Below are positions 44,080 to 54,270 of a stretch of 64,000 nucleotides of DNA, piece after piece; within the stretch, counting starts at the first letter, position 1, and every line of letters starts with the position of its first letter. The position numbers and the translations under genes were made by a program. Location: contig CATQJL010000112.1 in the NCBI GenBank assembly GCA_958299035.1, positions 55,657,140 through 55,721,139 of the forward strand, given 5' to 3'. The DNA comes from Cylicocyclus nassatus. Its lineage: Eukaryota > Nematoda > Chromadorea > Rhabditida > Strongylidae. The notes beneath the pieces are model-generated. The model searched no databases, was not told the DNA's origin, and saw only the letters and a list, made by a program, of their open reading frames with translations.

Positions 44080-44351
44080 CACGCACCAAACGCACTCTAA
44101 CACAGTCGAAAAGGCTTTTGAATTTGCATGAGGCTATTGCAATGACTTGCGGCTGCCAGCCGGTTACCAAATCATTCTTATCCTCCCAGAGTACTGCAGT
44201 ACCAATTTACCGTCTCTCCGCCCAGGGCAAGGTAGAAATTTATCCGACCGGTCACAGCGGTGCCACCACTACCCCACTCGTCCCTAAATGGAAAGAAGAT
44301 ACAAGTTTGTCTTATACTAGCTGTCATTCCCCCTCTCTACCAAGACTTTAA
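44080..44351 (+). CDS. Candidate terminal exon, unknown gene
   Basis: A good acceptor (acctattgcag) at 44,069-44,079 is followed by an 89-codon open frame, starting two bases into a codon and ending with TAA at 44,351. GC content and codon mix are higher than the surroundings. It contains MTCGCQPVTKSF and GHSGATTTPLVPKW and resembles no family I know. An upstream exon is not certain; a short one might lie at 43,783-43,829 (LRKKYERLKAQICQA, stop). The region lies between blocks and is single-copy in the window. Confidence 0.3.
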
Positions 44352-45014
44352 TTGACTAACACTAACAAAACGTGTGCACTTACGTTTCTAAAACTCTTTG
44401 TGATATGTGCGAGAAGCGCTTCGAGACGCAGCTTTTGACCTTGAGATTTACATGGACTTTCCTCTAGTGCTCACATGATTATGGGAAAATGATTGGTTGG
44501 AGGATAATAGATTAATGCATTAACGCATGTTTCTTATCGAGCAAAGCTCTACAAGACCGTAATTCAACAATCGCAAAAGATTCAATCAACGTAAAGTTTG
44601 CTGAAAAAATCCAATTCGCCCATGCAGATCCTGCGCACTCCCAATTTAATCAAGCATATACTGTACGTAGAGAAAATTCATATGTACGCTTGCCGTATTT
44701 TCTTCGTTACTAGAAATTGAAAATAAAAACAGGCCAGAAATGGAAATTATTGCCTTTTCGGGTTTTCATATTATCGACATTGGGTCGTCTTGAAGTAAAG
44801 CATTTTTGCTTTTTCTGAACAGGCGCCGTAGCCGCAAAACAACGGTTTAAACACCGTACCGGAATCTACATGCAGCCCACTGCATATAGAAAAGTACTGT
44901 GCAGCTTTCAATATACATACTACCACAAATGTGTACTGTATTTCGATAACCAACTCCAAATCTCAATCAAAATTTTCTCCAAGCTTGGCATAATAATACG
45001 TTCAAGTTTAGCAG

Positions 45015-45245
45015 TTTTTTGCGTTGGTACCATCGTTAGTAGTAGAGGTAGGGGCAGGACGCTTGCTTGCACCTCGTACTACGACGGAACTGTCTATTGC
45101 AATTTCTACGTCTCTTCTATTATCTCCTCCGCGATATGGAATACTTAGCAACGCCCTCTTCGAGTGTATAATACTGCAAAAGTATTGGATTTATTCTAAC
45201 GTAGACATAATAGGCATAACTGTTTTTCTACCTTCAAACGCATAG
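45015..45245 (+). CDS. Candidate exon, unknown gene
   Basis: An acceptor-like tttagcag at 45,007-45,014 is followed by 76 open codons to a stop at 45,245, including VPSLVVEVGAGRLLAPRTTT. A second frame (44,870-45,148) overlaps. There is no recognised domain. It is weak evidence of a host gene in this single-copy stretch. Confidence 0.2.
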   Translation, partial: FFALVPSLVVEVGAGRLLAPRTTTELSIAISTSLLLSPPRYGILSNALFECIILQKYWIYSNVDIIGITVFLPSNA

Positions 45246-45622
45246 CTCTTTTACATACCAGAACGAACATCACTGGATATTTTGGATCAACTCTACGGCG
45301 CTGGTTCATTTCGGCTATAATCAACCTCTTTAGAGCACAAGCGAGGCCGTAATCGTTACGTTCACTTTGGGTCAGTACACGACTAATTGAAATCCATTTC
45401 TCTGCATAAGTTAGTCATTATTTTTTCTAACATATAAAATTACTCCTTCTTGTTTCTATAAGAAACATAATGTCAATTCTATTAACTGCTGTACTAACCT
45501 TTCGGCAGTTTTTGATTGAATGCAACAACATTCTTTTGTAAGAGGGCCGACATTAAGTAGTCATAGTGACGTTTACATACAAAGAACTGCAAGCCACAAT
45601 ATCTGTAACTGTGAAACTCATA

Positions 45623-46090
45623 TCTTATATATGAAGCTGAATATCTGTCTGTGTTTATGCATGTGTGGAATAAAAATTTTTATTTCTGAACTGATTCGGA
45701 CCAAACTTGGTACACATACACTTCGGGGCCGGGCGGGTAGTCATAGGGACTTTTCGTTATCGATCGACATCGATTTGATCGATTTTATCAATTTTTTGCA
45801 AGGTTCGACCTACGTTGGGAGTTGGCACATGGTGATTACGAATACAATATCAGTTTTTGGCATTACCTATTAAAAAAAGTAATACTTTTATCGATTTTAT
45901 CGATTTTTTCAAAATTTGAGTTGAAGTGCTGGGAGCTGGCACAGGGGGATAAGTGGGCATGCTGATTTCGTAAACAACACAGTGAACGGGAAATGAAGTG
46001 TAGAAGTGGACACAGGGAAAGGCTGTACAGGGATAGGGCCTTTATTACAGTGTTTTGACAGGGTCGAGCGAAGCCGGGTAAGCAAGCTAG
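45623..46090 (+). mobile_element. Non-autonomous Helitron, family A, copy 3
   Basis: It starts A|TCTTATATATGAAGCTGAAT and ends GGGTAAGCAAGCTAG|T. It has a single orientation of the TCGATTTTATCGATTTT repeats. The 3' hairpin is weak (cgagcgaagccggg). It ends 79 bp beyond the stop codon of the minus-strand gene at 46,169, so it may lie in that gene's 3' region. Confidence 0.8.
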
Positions 46091-46168
46091 TTAGAACATA
46101 AAGTTACAGCCATATTGCACAGCAGGTGCTGCCATTTACATGTAATATGTCAGCAGAGTAAATCTCGC

Positions 46169-46474
46169 TTAGCGTCGAACATTGGCTTGCTGTAGTCCGA
46201 CTGGCACTGGTAGCTGTTGGAGGGTCTGCCCGAAAGAGGCATAATTATCACCTAAATACTTGATCAACAGAGAGGTTAAAATTTTTTACTTACCATGGGC
46301 CATTTGATACGGCTCATACGTTCCATTTCTTTCCAGCAAATCTTGCTTCTTGTTCAGTTGGTCTATAGCAATCCTTAAAGCCAAGAGGGCGGTAGACAAA
46401 GGTGCACCAACATCGGCTTCCGGTGATAATATAAAACTTAGAGCGGAATATACAGTACTGGGAATTTCAGACAT
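46169..46474 (-). CDS. Small two-exon gene, unknown function (87 aa)
   Basis: The first exon runs from ATG at 46,474 to 46,294, then a 42-bp intron (GTAAGT ... TATTTAG, 46,293-46,252), then the last exon 46,251-46,169 ending in TAA. Splicing joins G|GT into one Gly codon and keeps the frame for 87 residues. The protein has a helical middle (LALRIAIDQLNKKQDLLERN), then YEPYQMAHGD and a C-terminal QQANVRR. It has no signal peptide or membrane segment, so it is probably intracellular. I do not recognise the family. An acceptor-like cag just before the ATG leaves open an upstream exon. An inverted copy of the last exon lies at 52,989-53,074 and also stays open, supporting a real coding sequence. 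Confidence 0.65.
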
Positions 46475-46613
46475 TTGCTGAGTATGAACTCAACCTGCTT
46501 TCATAGTAATGCTATTATGGTAATGCTTCCCGCCTAAACTCCGGTGCGAGGCAGACATTGAGCTATTTAACTTCATCATTACAGAGAAGTCTCATTTTGT
46601 TAGCTTCGATGTA

Positions 46614-48587
46614 TTAGGTTGTCCGGAAATTGATGCAGGTTTTGAATTTCAACCGCAATAAGTTGTACACTTTTCATTTACAAGTAGGTTGCAAAACAAT
46701 ATTACATAGAGCAAAGCAAGCTCTACAAGATGGCCGTTTTGCTTTTGCAACAGCTCTCATCCACCTCGAGTTTCGAGCCAAAAACTAAAAAGACTCAGCA
46801 GCCCGAAAAATCAAAAAAATTGTAATTCAGTTCATAAAAATCCTACAAAAATTCTTACTTGCTCACATAAACACTATCCACATAAGACATCTATATACGC
46901 CTTTGCCGTATTTTTTCCCTCTGCTAGAAATCAAGAAAACGGAAATTTTCGTGCATTTGCCAAAGTGATGCTGCGCCGTCTGCACATAGGTAGTTGTATA
47001 CTACAAACATGTAGAAGTATGAACGTAAATTCTCAGCTCTCTACAAGCTTCAGTTCTCGAGAAATACCGAATATATTAGGTCGTTCCGAAACTAATGTCG
47101 CTTTTTTCAAGTGAACGCTACATTTCGTGGAAGCAAGGTTTCTAGGAGTTCTTGGTATCATTCGATGCATCATTTCATCCTCTTTCTAATGGCTATAATT
47201 TCACTGCAGAATACTCAATGAGCTTTTGAAAAATTACCAAAATCTCCAACCCATGCTTTTTGGGAAGGTCAAGTTTCACAATTTTTCAAAATTTTTGTAA
47301 TAATTCGCGGAAGGAGTTCAAGTAATGGATGGATAGAGCAAACCCTATAGGAAACGGTACCATTTTTTTCTGCTTTCCGTATCTCGTCATAATTTTTGTA
47401 GAGATTTTTCAATGAAGTCATCGAATTTTTGCCGGCTTGTCTCAAATACATATGCATCAAACACCAATAAACTTTCGGATTCTGAAACTTACAAAGATGG
47501 ATTATGGTTTAACACTAATTTTACAAAGCATATGAGCATTTACCGCTTCAGATTAGCAACTTTCGGAAATTTTGGGTACAGCCTGGGGCGAAATGGAAAA
47601 CCTGAATTATGATGATTTTATCCCGGCAAACTATATGAATCGGAAACCAAAAACAATTGGTAAAAAGAGGAGAAAAAGCTGCGTCGAATGACACCCGAGT
47701 TGCTTGCCGGTTGTTGTTCTGTGAGGTTTGAGTTGACCAAATCTGAAATTTGATAGCACTGAAAAACTGATTCCAGAACCTCTAAGAAGCAAGCTAAGGA
47801 AAAGAAAAAAACTGTTTTGTGGCCTATAGGGTTTGCTCTATTTATCCGTTACTTGTACATCTTCGGGGAACCAGTACAAAAATATAGAAAAATAGCCGAA
47901 CTTGACCATGACAAAAAGCATGAGTCGCAGCTTTTGGTAATTTTTTGAGAGCTCATTGAATATTATGCAATTTGATTACAACCACTAGAAAGAGGACAAA
48001 ATTCTGCATCGACTGATCCCAAGAGCTCTTGAAAATCTTGGTTCCACGAAATGTGGCGTTCATTTGAAAAATGCGACATTACTTTCGGAACGACCTAATA
48101 GCTTTCCCTAATTAGGTGGTCCGAGCTAAAATTCAAACTTCTCGAGAACTAAAGCTTGTAGAGAGCTGAGAATTTACGTTCATACTTCTACATGTTTGTA
48201 GCATACAACTACTTATGTGGGAACGGCACAGCACCACTTTGACAAATGCGCGAAAATTTCCATTTCCTTGATTTCTAACAGAGAAAAAAGTGCGGCAACG
48301 GCGTATATAGATGTCTTATGTGGATGGTATTCAAGTGAGCAGGCTAGAATTTTTGTAAGATTTTTATGAACTAAGTTACGATTTCTCTCTATTTTTCAAG
48401 CAATTGAATCTTTTTAGTCTTTGGCTCGAAACTCGGGGTGGATCAGAGCTGTTACTGAAGCAAGACGGCCATCTTGTAGAGCTTGCTTTGTTCTATGAAT
48501 ATTGTTTTGCAACCTACTTAGAAATGAAAAGTGTACGACTTATTCCTTTTGGAATTCAAAACCTGCATTAATTTCCGGACAACCTAA
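46614..48587. mobile_element. Palindromic mariner-like element (outer), TIR TTAGGTTGTCCGGAAATTGA
   Basis: The left end TTAGGTTGTCCGGAAATTGA and right end TTAATTTCCGGACAACCTAA are inverse copies, flanked by TA (46,612-46,613 and 48,588-48,589). Arms of about 460 bp pair almost fully. The loop is occupied by a second palindrome at 47,076-48,098. The arms contain catagagcaaagcaagctct. It is non-coding. It lies upstream of the gene at 46,169-46,474. Confidence 0.85.
47076..48098. mobile_element. Palindromic mariner-like element (inner), TIR TTAGGTCGTTCCGAAACTAA
   Basis: The left end TTAGGTCGTTCCGAAACTAA and right end TTACTTTCGGAACGACCTAA are inverse copies, flanked by TA (47,074-47,075 and 48,099-48,100). 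The arms pair up to near the centre around 47,590. They carry gatagagcaaaccctatagg and its inverse cctatagggtttgctctatt. It inserted in the loop of the outer palindrome. Confidence 0.85.
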
Positions 48588-48589
48588 TA

Positions 48590-49244
48590 CCATCCCCCTG
48601 CAATTAGAGTAAAAGCATAAGACTTTCTGATGGGTAACATCTTATGTTTGATTTCCTTGTAGAAATACGTTACAGGACTCTCTGAATTTTACCTCATCAT
48701 CTTTGAGCATGTCCCGCCTAAATTAATGCGCTAAAGAGATTTTGATCTATCTAGGTCGCTGTCGCTAGTCTGTGTGCTACGGAGGTTATAATTGATTCTT
48801 TTGCTATCTGATTCATTTTGTTAGTTACGCATATTTATCCAATAAATATGCACTTGTTTATTGATTCAATTCTAAATTTATTTAACAGAAGATACATTTG
48901 CTTTGGGAAAATTAAAAACCGAACATTTCCTAAACACATTGTGATACACATCTTTGCAAGGTTCCAAATTCGCATTTCACACTTCTGTTACACCACTTCC
49001 CACCATTATTGCTACTATATATATTCCAGTGACTAATATGAATATGATTAGAAAAGCTCATCCATAAAACATGAACACGAAAGACCGGCAACATTAAAGC
49101 TCATATACACAGCGAGGTCCCTTGTTCCAGTAGATAATCGGCTTCATATTGATACACCTTTTACAATAAAGAAGCCTGAAAGTACTCAACAAAAAGTGGC
49201 TGTAACATATCTACTTAGAATATAGAAACATAACATAACATAAC
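48590..49244. other. No gene recognised
   Basis: This is AT-rich single-copy sequence. The frame at 48,818-49,036 (72 codons) is Phe/Ile/His-rich with no motif. No terminal repeats or splice-linked exons are seen. Confidence 0.4.
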
Positions 49245-50565
49245 GGCTTTACACTGTCCAACTTGAGTAGACTGATAACCCCTTTTTCTGAAGTTTCGGA
49301 TTTCTGAGCCCGCAAAAATTTTAGGGAGCATACCAAAAAAATTTTCGGAGTGCGTGGCTGACGCCACGCACCTTCATCGGAAAATTTTTTTGTCCCCCCC
49401 CCCCCAAGCCGAAATCTTGGGTACGCCACTGTTACATAGTAGCAATTAGTCAACCGCTGTGCTCAAAGATACAAAGTTGAATGACACAGCATTATATTGT
49501 TCCTTAGAATCCTGGCGTGGTGTTGGGCATAAATTTTCCAATGCAGTCTGCACCACGGGTAACGCTCCCTAGCGATGAAGAGGTTTGCCCTAACCTAGGA
49601 GGAAATACCCTCCGATAAGAAAACTGCATAAGAGTCCAGGAAAGACCGCCTCTGACTCAATGGATCGAAGACCTGAAAAAAAAATAGGCTTTACACTGTC
49701 CAACTTGAGTAGACTGATAACCCCTTTTTCTGAAGTTTCGGATTTCTGAGCCCGCAAAAATTTTAGGGAGCATACCAAAAAAATTTTCGGAGTGCGTGGC
49801 TGACGCCACGCACCTTCATCGGAAAATTTTTTTGTCCCCCCCCCCCCCCAAGCCGAAATCTTGGGTACGCCACTGTTACATAGTAGCAATTAGTCAACCG
49901 CTGTGCTCAAAGATACAAAGTTGAATGACACAGCATTATATTGTTCCTTAGAATCCTGGCGTGGTGTTGGGCATAAATTTTCCAATGCAGTCTGCACCAC
50001 GGGTAACGCTCCCTAGCGATGAAGAGGTTTGCCCTAACCTAGGAGGAAATACCCTCCGATAAGAAAACTGCATAAGAGTCCAGGAAAGACCGCCTCTGAC
50101 TCAATGGATCGAAGACCTGAAAACAAAATAGGCTTTACACTGTCCAACTTGAGTAGACTGATAACCCCTTTTTCTGAAGTTTCGGATTTCTGAGCCCGCA
50201 AAAATTTTAGGGAGCATACCAAAAAAATTTTCGGAGTGCGTGGCTGACGCCACGCACCTTCATCGGAAAATTTTTTTGTCCCCCCCCCCCCCAAGCCGAA
50301 ATCTTGGGTACGCCACTGTTACATAGTAGCAATTAGTCAACCGCTGTGCTCAAAGATACAAAGTTGAATGACACAGCATTATATTGTTCCTTAGAATCCT
50401 GGCGTGGTGTTGGGCATAAATTTTCCAATGCAGTCTGCACCACGGGTAACGCTCCCTAGCGATGAAGAGGTTTGCCCTAACCTAGGAGGAAATACCCTCC
50501 GATAAGAAAACTGCATAAGAGTCCAGGAAAGACCGCCTCTGACTCAATGGATCGAAGACCTGAAA
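49245..50565. repeat. Triplicated 442-444-bp unit with hAT-like end
   Basis: Three nearly identical head-to-tail units start at 49,245, 49,687 and 50,131 (ggctttacactgtccaactt). Each holds a perfect 9-bp hairpin GTGCGTGGC tga GCCACGCAC, a poly-C run of variable length, and on the minus strand CAGTGGCGTACCCAAGATTT, which resembles ends of hAT-type DNA elements. The minus-strand frames at 49,211-50,294 are the same repeat read three times. The last unit joins the Penelope fragment. Confidence 0.9.
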
Positions 50566-50576
50566 ACAATCTCATA

Positions 50577-51363
50577 CAGCTCAATGAATGTTTAGTGTTC
50601 TTCGTATCAGATAACCATAACAGAAACAACCGGTTGAGAATGGTGACGACCCCAGATCTAACGATAGAACGGGAATCAGGTCCAAAAGAAAAAAGTGCCA
50701 CATATGTGACAAAATGCTGTTCACCGCTCATTCGCGAAACTTAACACGCATTTCTCGTTTAGAACAAACAAACCTAACATGTCCAGTTGTGATTGAAAGA
50801 AACGTTACTTACATGATAACTTGTCTTGCATGGAAACTTCTGTATGTCGGAGAAACAACGCAAACACTGAGAGCCAAAATAAATCAACATCAAAGTAGGT
50901 TCAAAAAGCATAACGTATCAATGATACAGGACATGATCCTGAGCACATTAATGTTGAAATATTGGACCACGCAACTGGAGAGGACAATATCAAGAAAGTT
51001 TTGAGCGAAAAGGAATTGAAATGGATCCAATACATGGCCACCGCTTATCCCTTTGGGTTCAATGATCAGATTTGAGGCTTTGGAAACATCTTGGACATAA
51101 TACTTTAGAACAGAAAGACCATCCTTACTTCAGATTGTAAGGTGAAAAGGTTAAGGAAGAAAGGTAATGAAAGAAGATCAAAGAAAAGGGGCATATGTTT
51201 TGACAAAACAAATGAAGTTGTAACGAACATCAATCAATTACAAGTTAATTTGCCATGTACTTATTTCAGAACACTCAATAAGGAAGACATCACTACATTA
51301 TTCAACTTTACATTCACCCCGGAGCATACCTTCGATAGTCAAGAGACAGAGGCTAGAAAGTGA
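50577..51363 (+). pseudogene. Penelope-like element, GIY-YIG endonuclease end
   Basis: The plus-strand translation has a CHICDKML block (about 50,698), NVTYMITCL then LYVGETTQTLRAKINQHQS (about 50,793-50,895), and after a frameshift LKWIQYMATAYPFGFNDQI and stop (about 51,017-51,075). This is the GIY-YIG nuclease and WI..L....PFG.ND.I C-terminus of Penelope-like retroelements, which nick target DNA for reverse transcription. A basic frame (RLRKKGNERRSKKRG, 51,142-51,363) may be further C-terminal sequence. The reverse transcriptase is absent; the triplicated repeat begins where it should lie. Frameshifted, so not active. Confidence 0.75.
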
Positions 51364-52160
51364 TAGTTGTTTGAGTTCTTGCCCCCTGTAAAAAGTGAAG
51401 GTTGTTCCAGAAAAATAGACGAAAATTTAGAGATACAAATCAAATTAGAAAACTTAGAAAATTCATATAAAGCAGAGGTTAGCACATCACCAAATCTGAA
51501 ACCTTAACATGGTGGTTTCCTACGCAGAGTTTCGTCTCCAAGATTGCCGGTTAAATTGGGTGGCAACAACAACAAAGTTCTCTTCCAGTCAAAAAAAGCG
51601 CTGTTTAGCCGTGGCGTTAGTTGGGAGACCGAAAGAAGAAGAACTTGTCAACAACTGAATTGAACATGTTAAACATGTTTGTAAAGTTGTGTTGCACATC
51701 GACGCCAATCTGATTTTTGATGCGTCCTCTAAATTTTCACCCCCGCATAGTCATTTCGTACGCTGCGACGTTCTCTGGATTCTTCCGCTCATCATTCTGA
51801 GCAAGTATCGTCCAAGCTGGAAAAAATTCGCTGCAAAAGCACAGAAAGAGAACAAGGTAAAGAAAAAGGCATTTTTTGTATTTTTCACAAAAAAACCGAC
51901 ATAAGCAAAGAAGTAAGCTCGGCGACGTTGTCTACATCATAGACAGAAACAAGACCTATCGAATACACAAAAAAACCGAGTGAAAAAAGTTAAACTGAAG
52001 AAAAAACAAGAGGTTTTCGAAAACGCCGTTTTTCGAGGATTTCTCGTTTAAATCCTAAAAAGAAGTTCCGCGACGTTGTCAGCGTGAAAATAGAGATCAA
52101 GAGCTTCAATATGATGTATAGATTATCGAAATTGGGCTCCGAACAACGAAGAAAAGGGTA
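51364..52160. other. No gene recognised
   Basis: There is one 71-codon frame (51,689-51,904) ending in a Lys/Phe-rich stretch. No motif, splice pattern or terminal repeat is supportable. Confidence 0.4.
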
Positions 52161-52273
52161 CCAGAGCCAAATGCCCCGCGCCCCGCATTTGAGGTAGCGA
52201 GGTAGCGCGCAGCGCGCGGAGACGCAGACGAGCAGCGGAGACAGACCAAAGCCGACGGGGCATTTGGCTCTGG
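52161..52273. mobile_element. Very short GC-rich MITE, 113 bp
   Basis: The ends CCAGAGCCAAATGCCCCG and CGGGGCATTTGGCTCTGG are perfect 18-bp inverse copies. The interior is GC-rich with gcgcgcagcgcgcg. The minus-strand frames across it arise from high GC. It sits in AT-rich DNA, which makes it stand out. Confidence 0.8.
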
Positions 52274-52690
52274 TCGTGGATCTTCGCAAGGTCTCAATGA
52301 AACCCTGCAACATTATATATCGTTGTGATCCTCATGAGACGGCCAGGAGCACTGACAATGTCGCGTGTCTTGAAAATCACTCCATAACGAGATAGACCGG
52401 CATTCATATGGCGACTCTTTGCGCAAGATTTGAGCGCAGTTTTTCGTTTTTATTGAACTCTAGCGGCTTTAATGAACTTCCAACATTCAACCGCAGTTCA
52501 AAGAAAGGTTAATTAAGAACTTTTGCCCTAGTTTTTGATTGAATTTTTAAATAAAAACCTTCTTCTCATCAAAAAAGGCCATAAAAACGCAATCCTTCGG
52601 TTTTTTTGGGCTTCTTTTGAATGTTACTGCTATATTCGCTTCATTTAAATTCATCCCTATACGGTTATGTCATTAGTTATGTCATAATTT

Positions 52691-52707
52691 CCGGGGCTTC
52701 GCCCCGG
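52691..52707. repeat. Compact GC hairpin
   Basis: CCGGGGC-TTC-GCCCCGG is a perfect 7-bp stem with a 3-base loop in AT-rich DNA. It is preceded by a small direct repeat (ttatgtcattagttatgtca). The role is unknown. Confidence 0.6.
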
Positions 52708-52737
52708 ATGACTTCTGTACTTCTCCCCAGGTGAAGG

Positions 52738-52992
52738 TTGTGTTCTATCATGACGCTCAAAGTGAAGGTTACCAGAGTACATGGCTCTATGTATCGAAGG
52801 TATGCCCCGGAGTTTGCAGATTTGTCCTTTGAACATAAATACAAGATAAACCCTCTGGCGGCAACACCCTTTTGGGGTAGAAAGAACACTGAGAAGCCGA
52901 AAGACGACATAAGAATCACGATACCATATCTAGAAAATATAATGGATATACTCAATTTTAACCAGTCTATTGATCAACTAATATTTAGGTGA
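52738..52992 (+). CDS. Unknown 84-codon frame next to duplicated exon
   Basis: The frame contains MTLKVKVTRVHGSMYRRYAP and ITIPYLENIMDIL and has balanced composition. Its stop lies in the intron-end/exon-start of the duplicated terminal exon (52,989-53,074), so the two may not belong together. No family is recognised. Confidence 0.3.
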   Translation: MCSIMTLKVKVTRVHGSMYRRYAPEFADLSFEHKYKINPLAATPFWGRKNTEKPKDDIRITIPYLENIMDILNFNQSIDQLIFR

Positions 52993-53155
52993 TAAATATG
53001 CCTCTCCCTTTCGGGCAAACCCTCCAGCAGCTACGGTGCCAGTCGGAGTACAGCAAGCCAATGTTCGACGCTGAGCGAGATTTACTCTGCTGACATGTTA
53101 CATGTAAATGGCAGCACCTGCTGTGCAATATGGCTGTAACTTTACAACAATACAT
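52989..53155 (+). pseudogene. Inverted copy of the last exon of the 46,169-46,474 gene
   Basis: The segment 52,955-53,155 is the inverse of 46,096-46,290: intron end (atatttag), exon 52,989-53,074 and the 3' flank (gctgacatgttacatgtaaa). Compared with the left copy there is a 4-base gain and a 1-base loss that restore the frame, so both exons stay open and end QQANVRR. The upstream exon is not found on this strand within the window. It is either a fragment left by an inverted duplication or the end of a second gene. Confidence 0.6.
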
Positions 53156-53162
53156 CATTTGT

Positions 53163-53584
53163 CGATAAAAACAAATGAAGTATTGGAGTCATGGAATTTG
53201 CAATCATCCACAAGTCGAATGTTGAGGTTTGTCGAAAAATTCGATTTTCAAAAACTCATCTGTTCTTATCAGCAACATGTCTAGCACTCTTGTGTTAGAT
53301 GTTCAGTACAAATTTGGAAGGTTTATATTATCTTTGAAGAAAGAAAAGTTACTTTGAAGAAAAGACGATCGGCCGCAGGGGATCATCAGGGAATCATACA
53401 TAAAGCTGGAAAATGCGGCTTGTACAACTTCTCGCTTTTGTTCAAGATGTTCATAGTGAAGGATGGTGGGAGTACTTACGGATGGGTAGACATCGTGAAA
53501 TCCAGATATCTAGAGCTTAAGAGGTGAAACTTTCTTTGTAAGCTGCGATCCTCCCCAGCAGGGATGTTAATGCATGCGGCCCTA
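53163..53584. mobile_element. Solo arm of fold-back element FB1
   Basis: It matches one arm of 36,811-37,523 (tgttcttatcagcaacatgt ... gatcatcagggaatcataca ... ttcatagtgaaggatggtgg) and ends ATGCATGCGGCCCTAAG. The other arm is missing. Its end overlaps the start of the RTE relic. Confidence 0.75.
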
Positions 53585-54270
53585 AGAATCTTCGAGCGAT
53601 TAATTGAAACGCGGTTTCGAAGTTTCTTAGAGTTGTTATCGAATCAGTGCGGATTCGTGAAAGGAAGAATCATAGATGCCATCCACTCCGTTAGGATTGT
53701 AATGGAGAATTATAGAGAAAAGCCGAAGGAGTTGCTTGCAGCCTTCCTGGGGAACTTGAAAAGGCCTTCGATAAGGTGCTCCATGAAGTCATATGCTGAG
53801 CACAACGAAAACACATGGTGCCAGAGGAATACGTCCAGTAGGTCAGGATGATGTGCGACCACGCTACAAGTCATGTACAAAAGGCTGCAAGACAATCCAA
53901 AGAATTCCATATCAAAACTGATGTGCATCAAGGTTTGGTTCTCTTCTCTGCTCTTCATCACATCACATCTCATTCAATGAACATAGTGACACAATCCCTC
54001 AGCCGCGAACCAACTTGGACACTCTGTAGCAGATAATGTGATTTAAATAGCAAGCAGCAGATAGGAATTGGAAGATAGAATGCAAAGATGGAAAAACAGA
54101 CTAGAGTTGTATGGACTGAAGCTCCACACGAAAAGACGGAATATATGGAAGCTGGGAAACAGGACCAGGAACCATATGCATCGATGGTGAAGAAAACAAC
54201 GTCGTACAGGTATGTTAGCAGTCGCATCTTAGCGGAAGGTGACCTACAAGAGGAGATTGCAGCTAGAGTG
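53573..54270 (+). pseudogene. RTE-type LINE reverse transcriptase relic, Y2
   Basis: Translation shows RIFERLIETRFRSFLELLSN, QCGFVKGR and AIHSVRIVMENYREK (53,585-53,720). Then comes a frameshifted EKAFDKVLHEVI block (about 53,757), an HQGLV-like block (about 53,925) and a late SYRYVSSRILAEGDLQEEI block (about 54,205-54,260). This is the RTE-clade finger/palm order. The catalytic ADD region near 54,030 is worn. It is paralogous to 6,749-7,360 and reaches slightly further 5'. Confidence 0.75.

Noticed and set aside
49211..50294. Three related minus-strand frames of 80-99 codons
   Set aside because: They are one repeat unit translated three times across a poly-C tract. Length changes in the tract alter the frame.
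46096..53155. Maverick/Polinton bounded by long inverted repeats
   Set aside because: No polymerase, integrase, ATPase or capsid motif is seen inside. The inverted repeats include a gene's last exon, so partial gene duplication explains them better.
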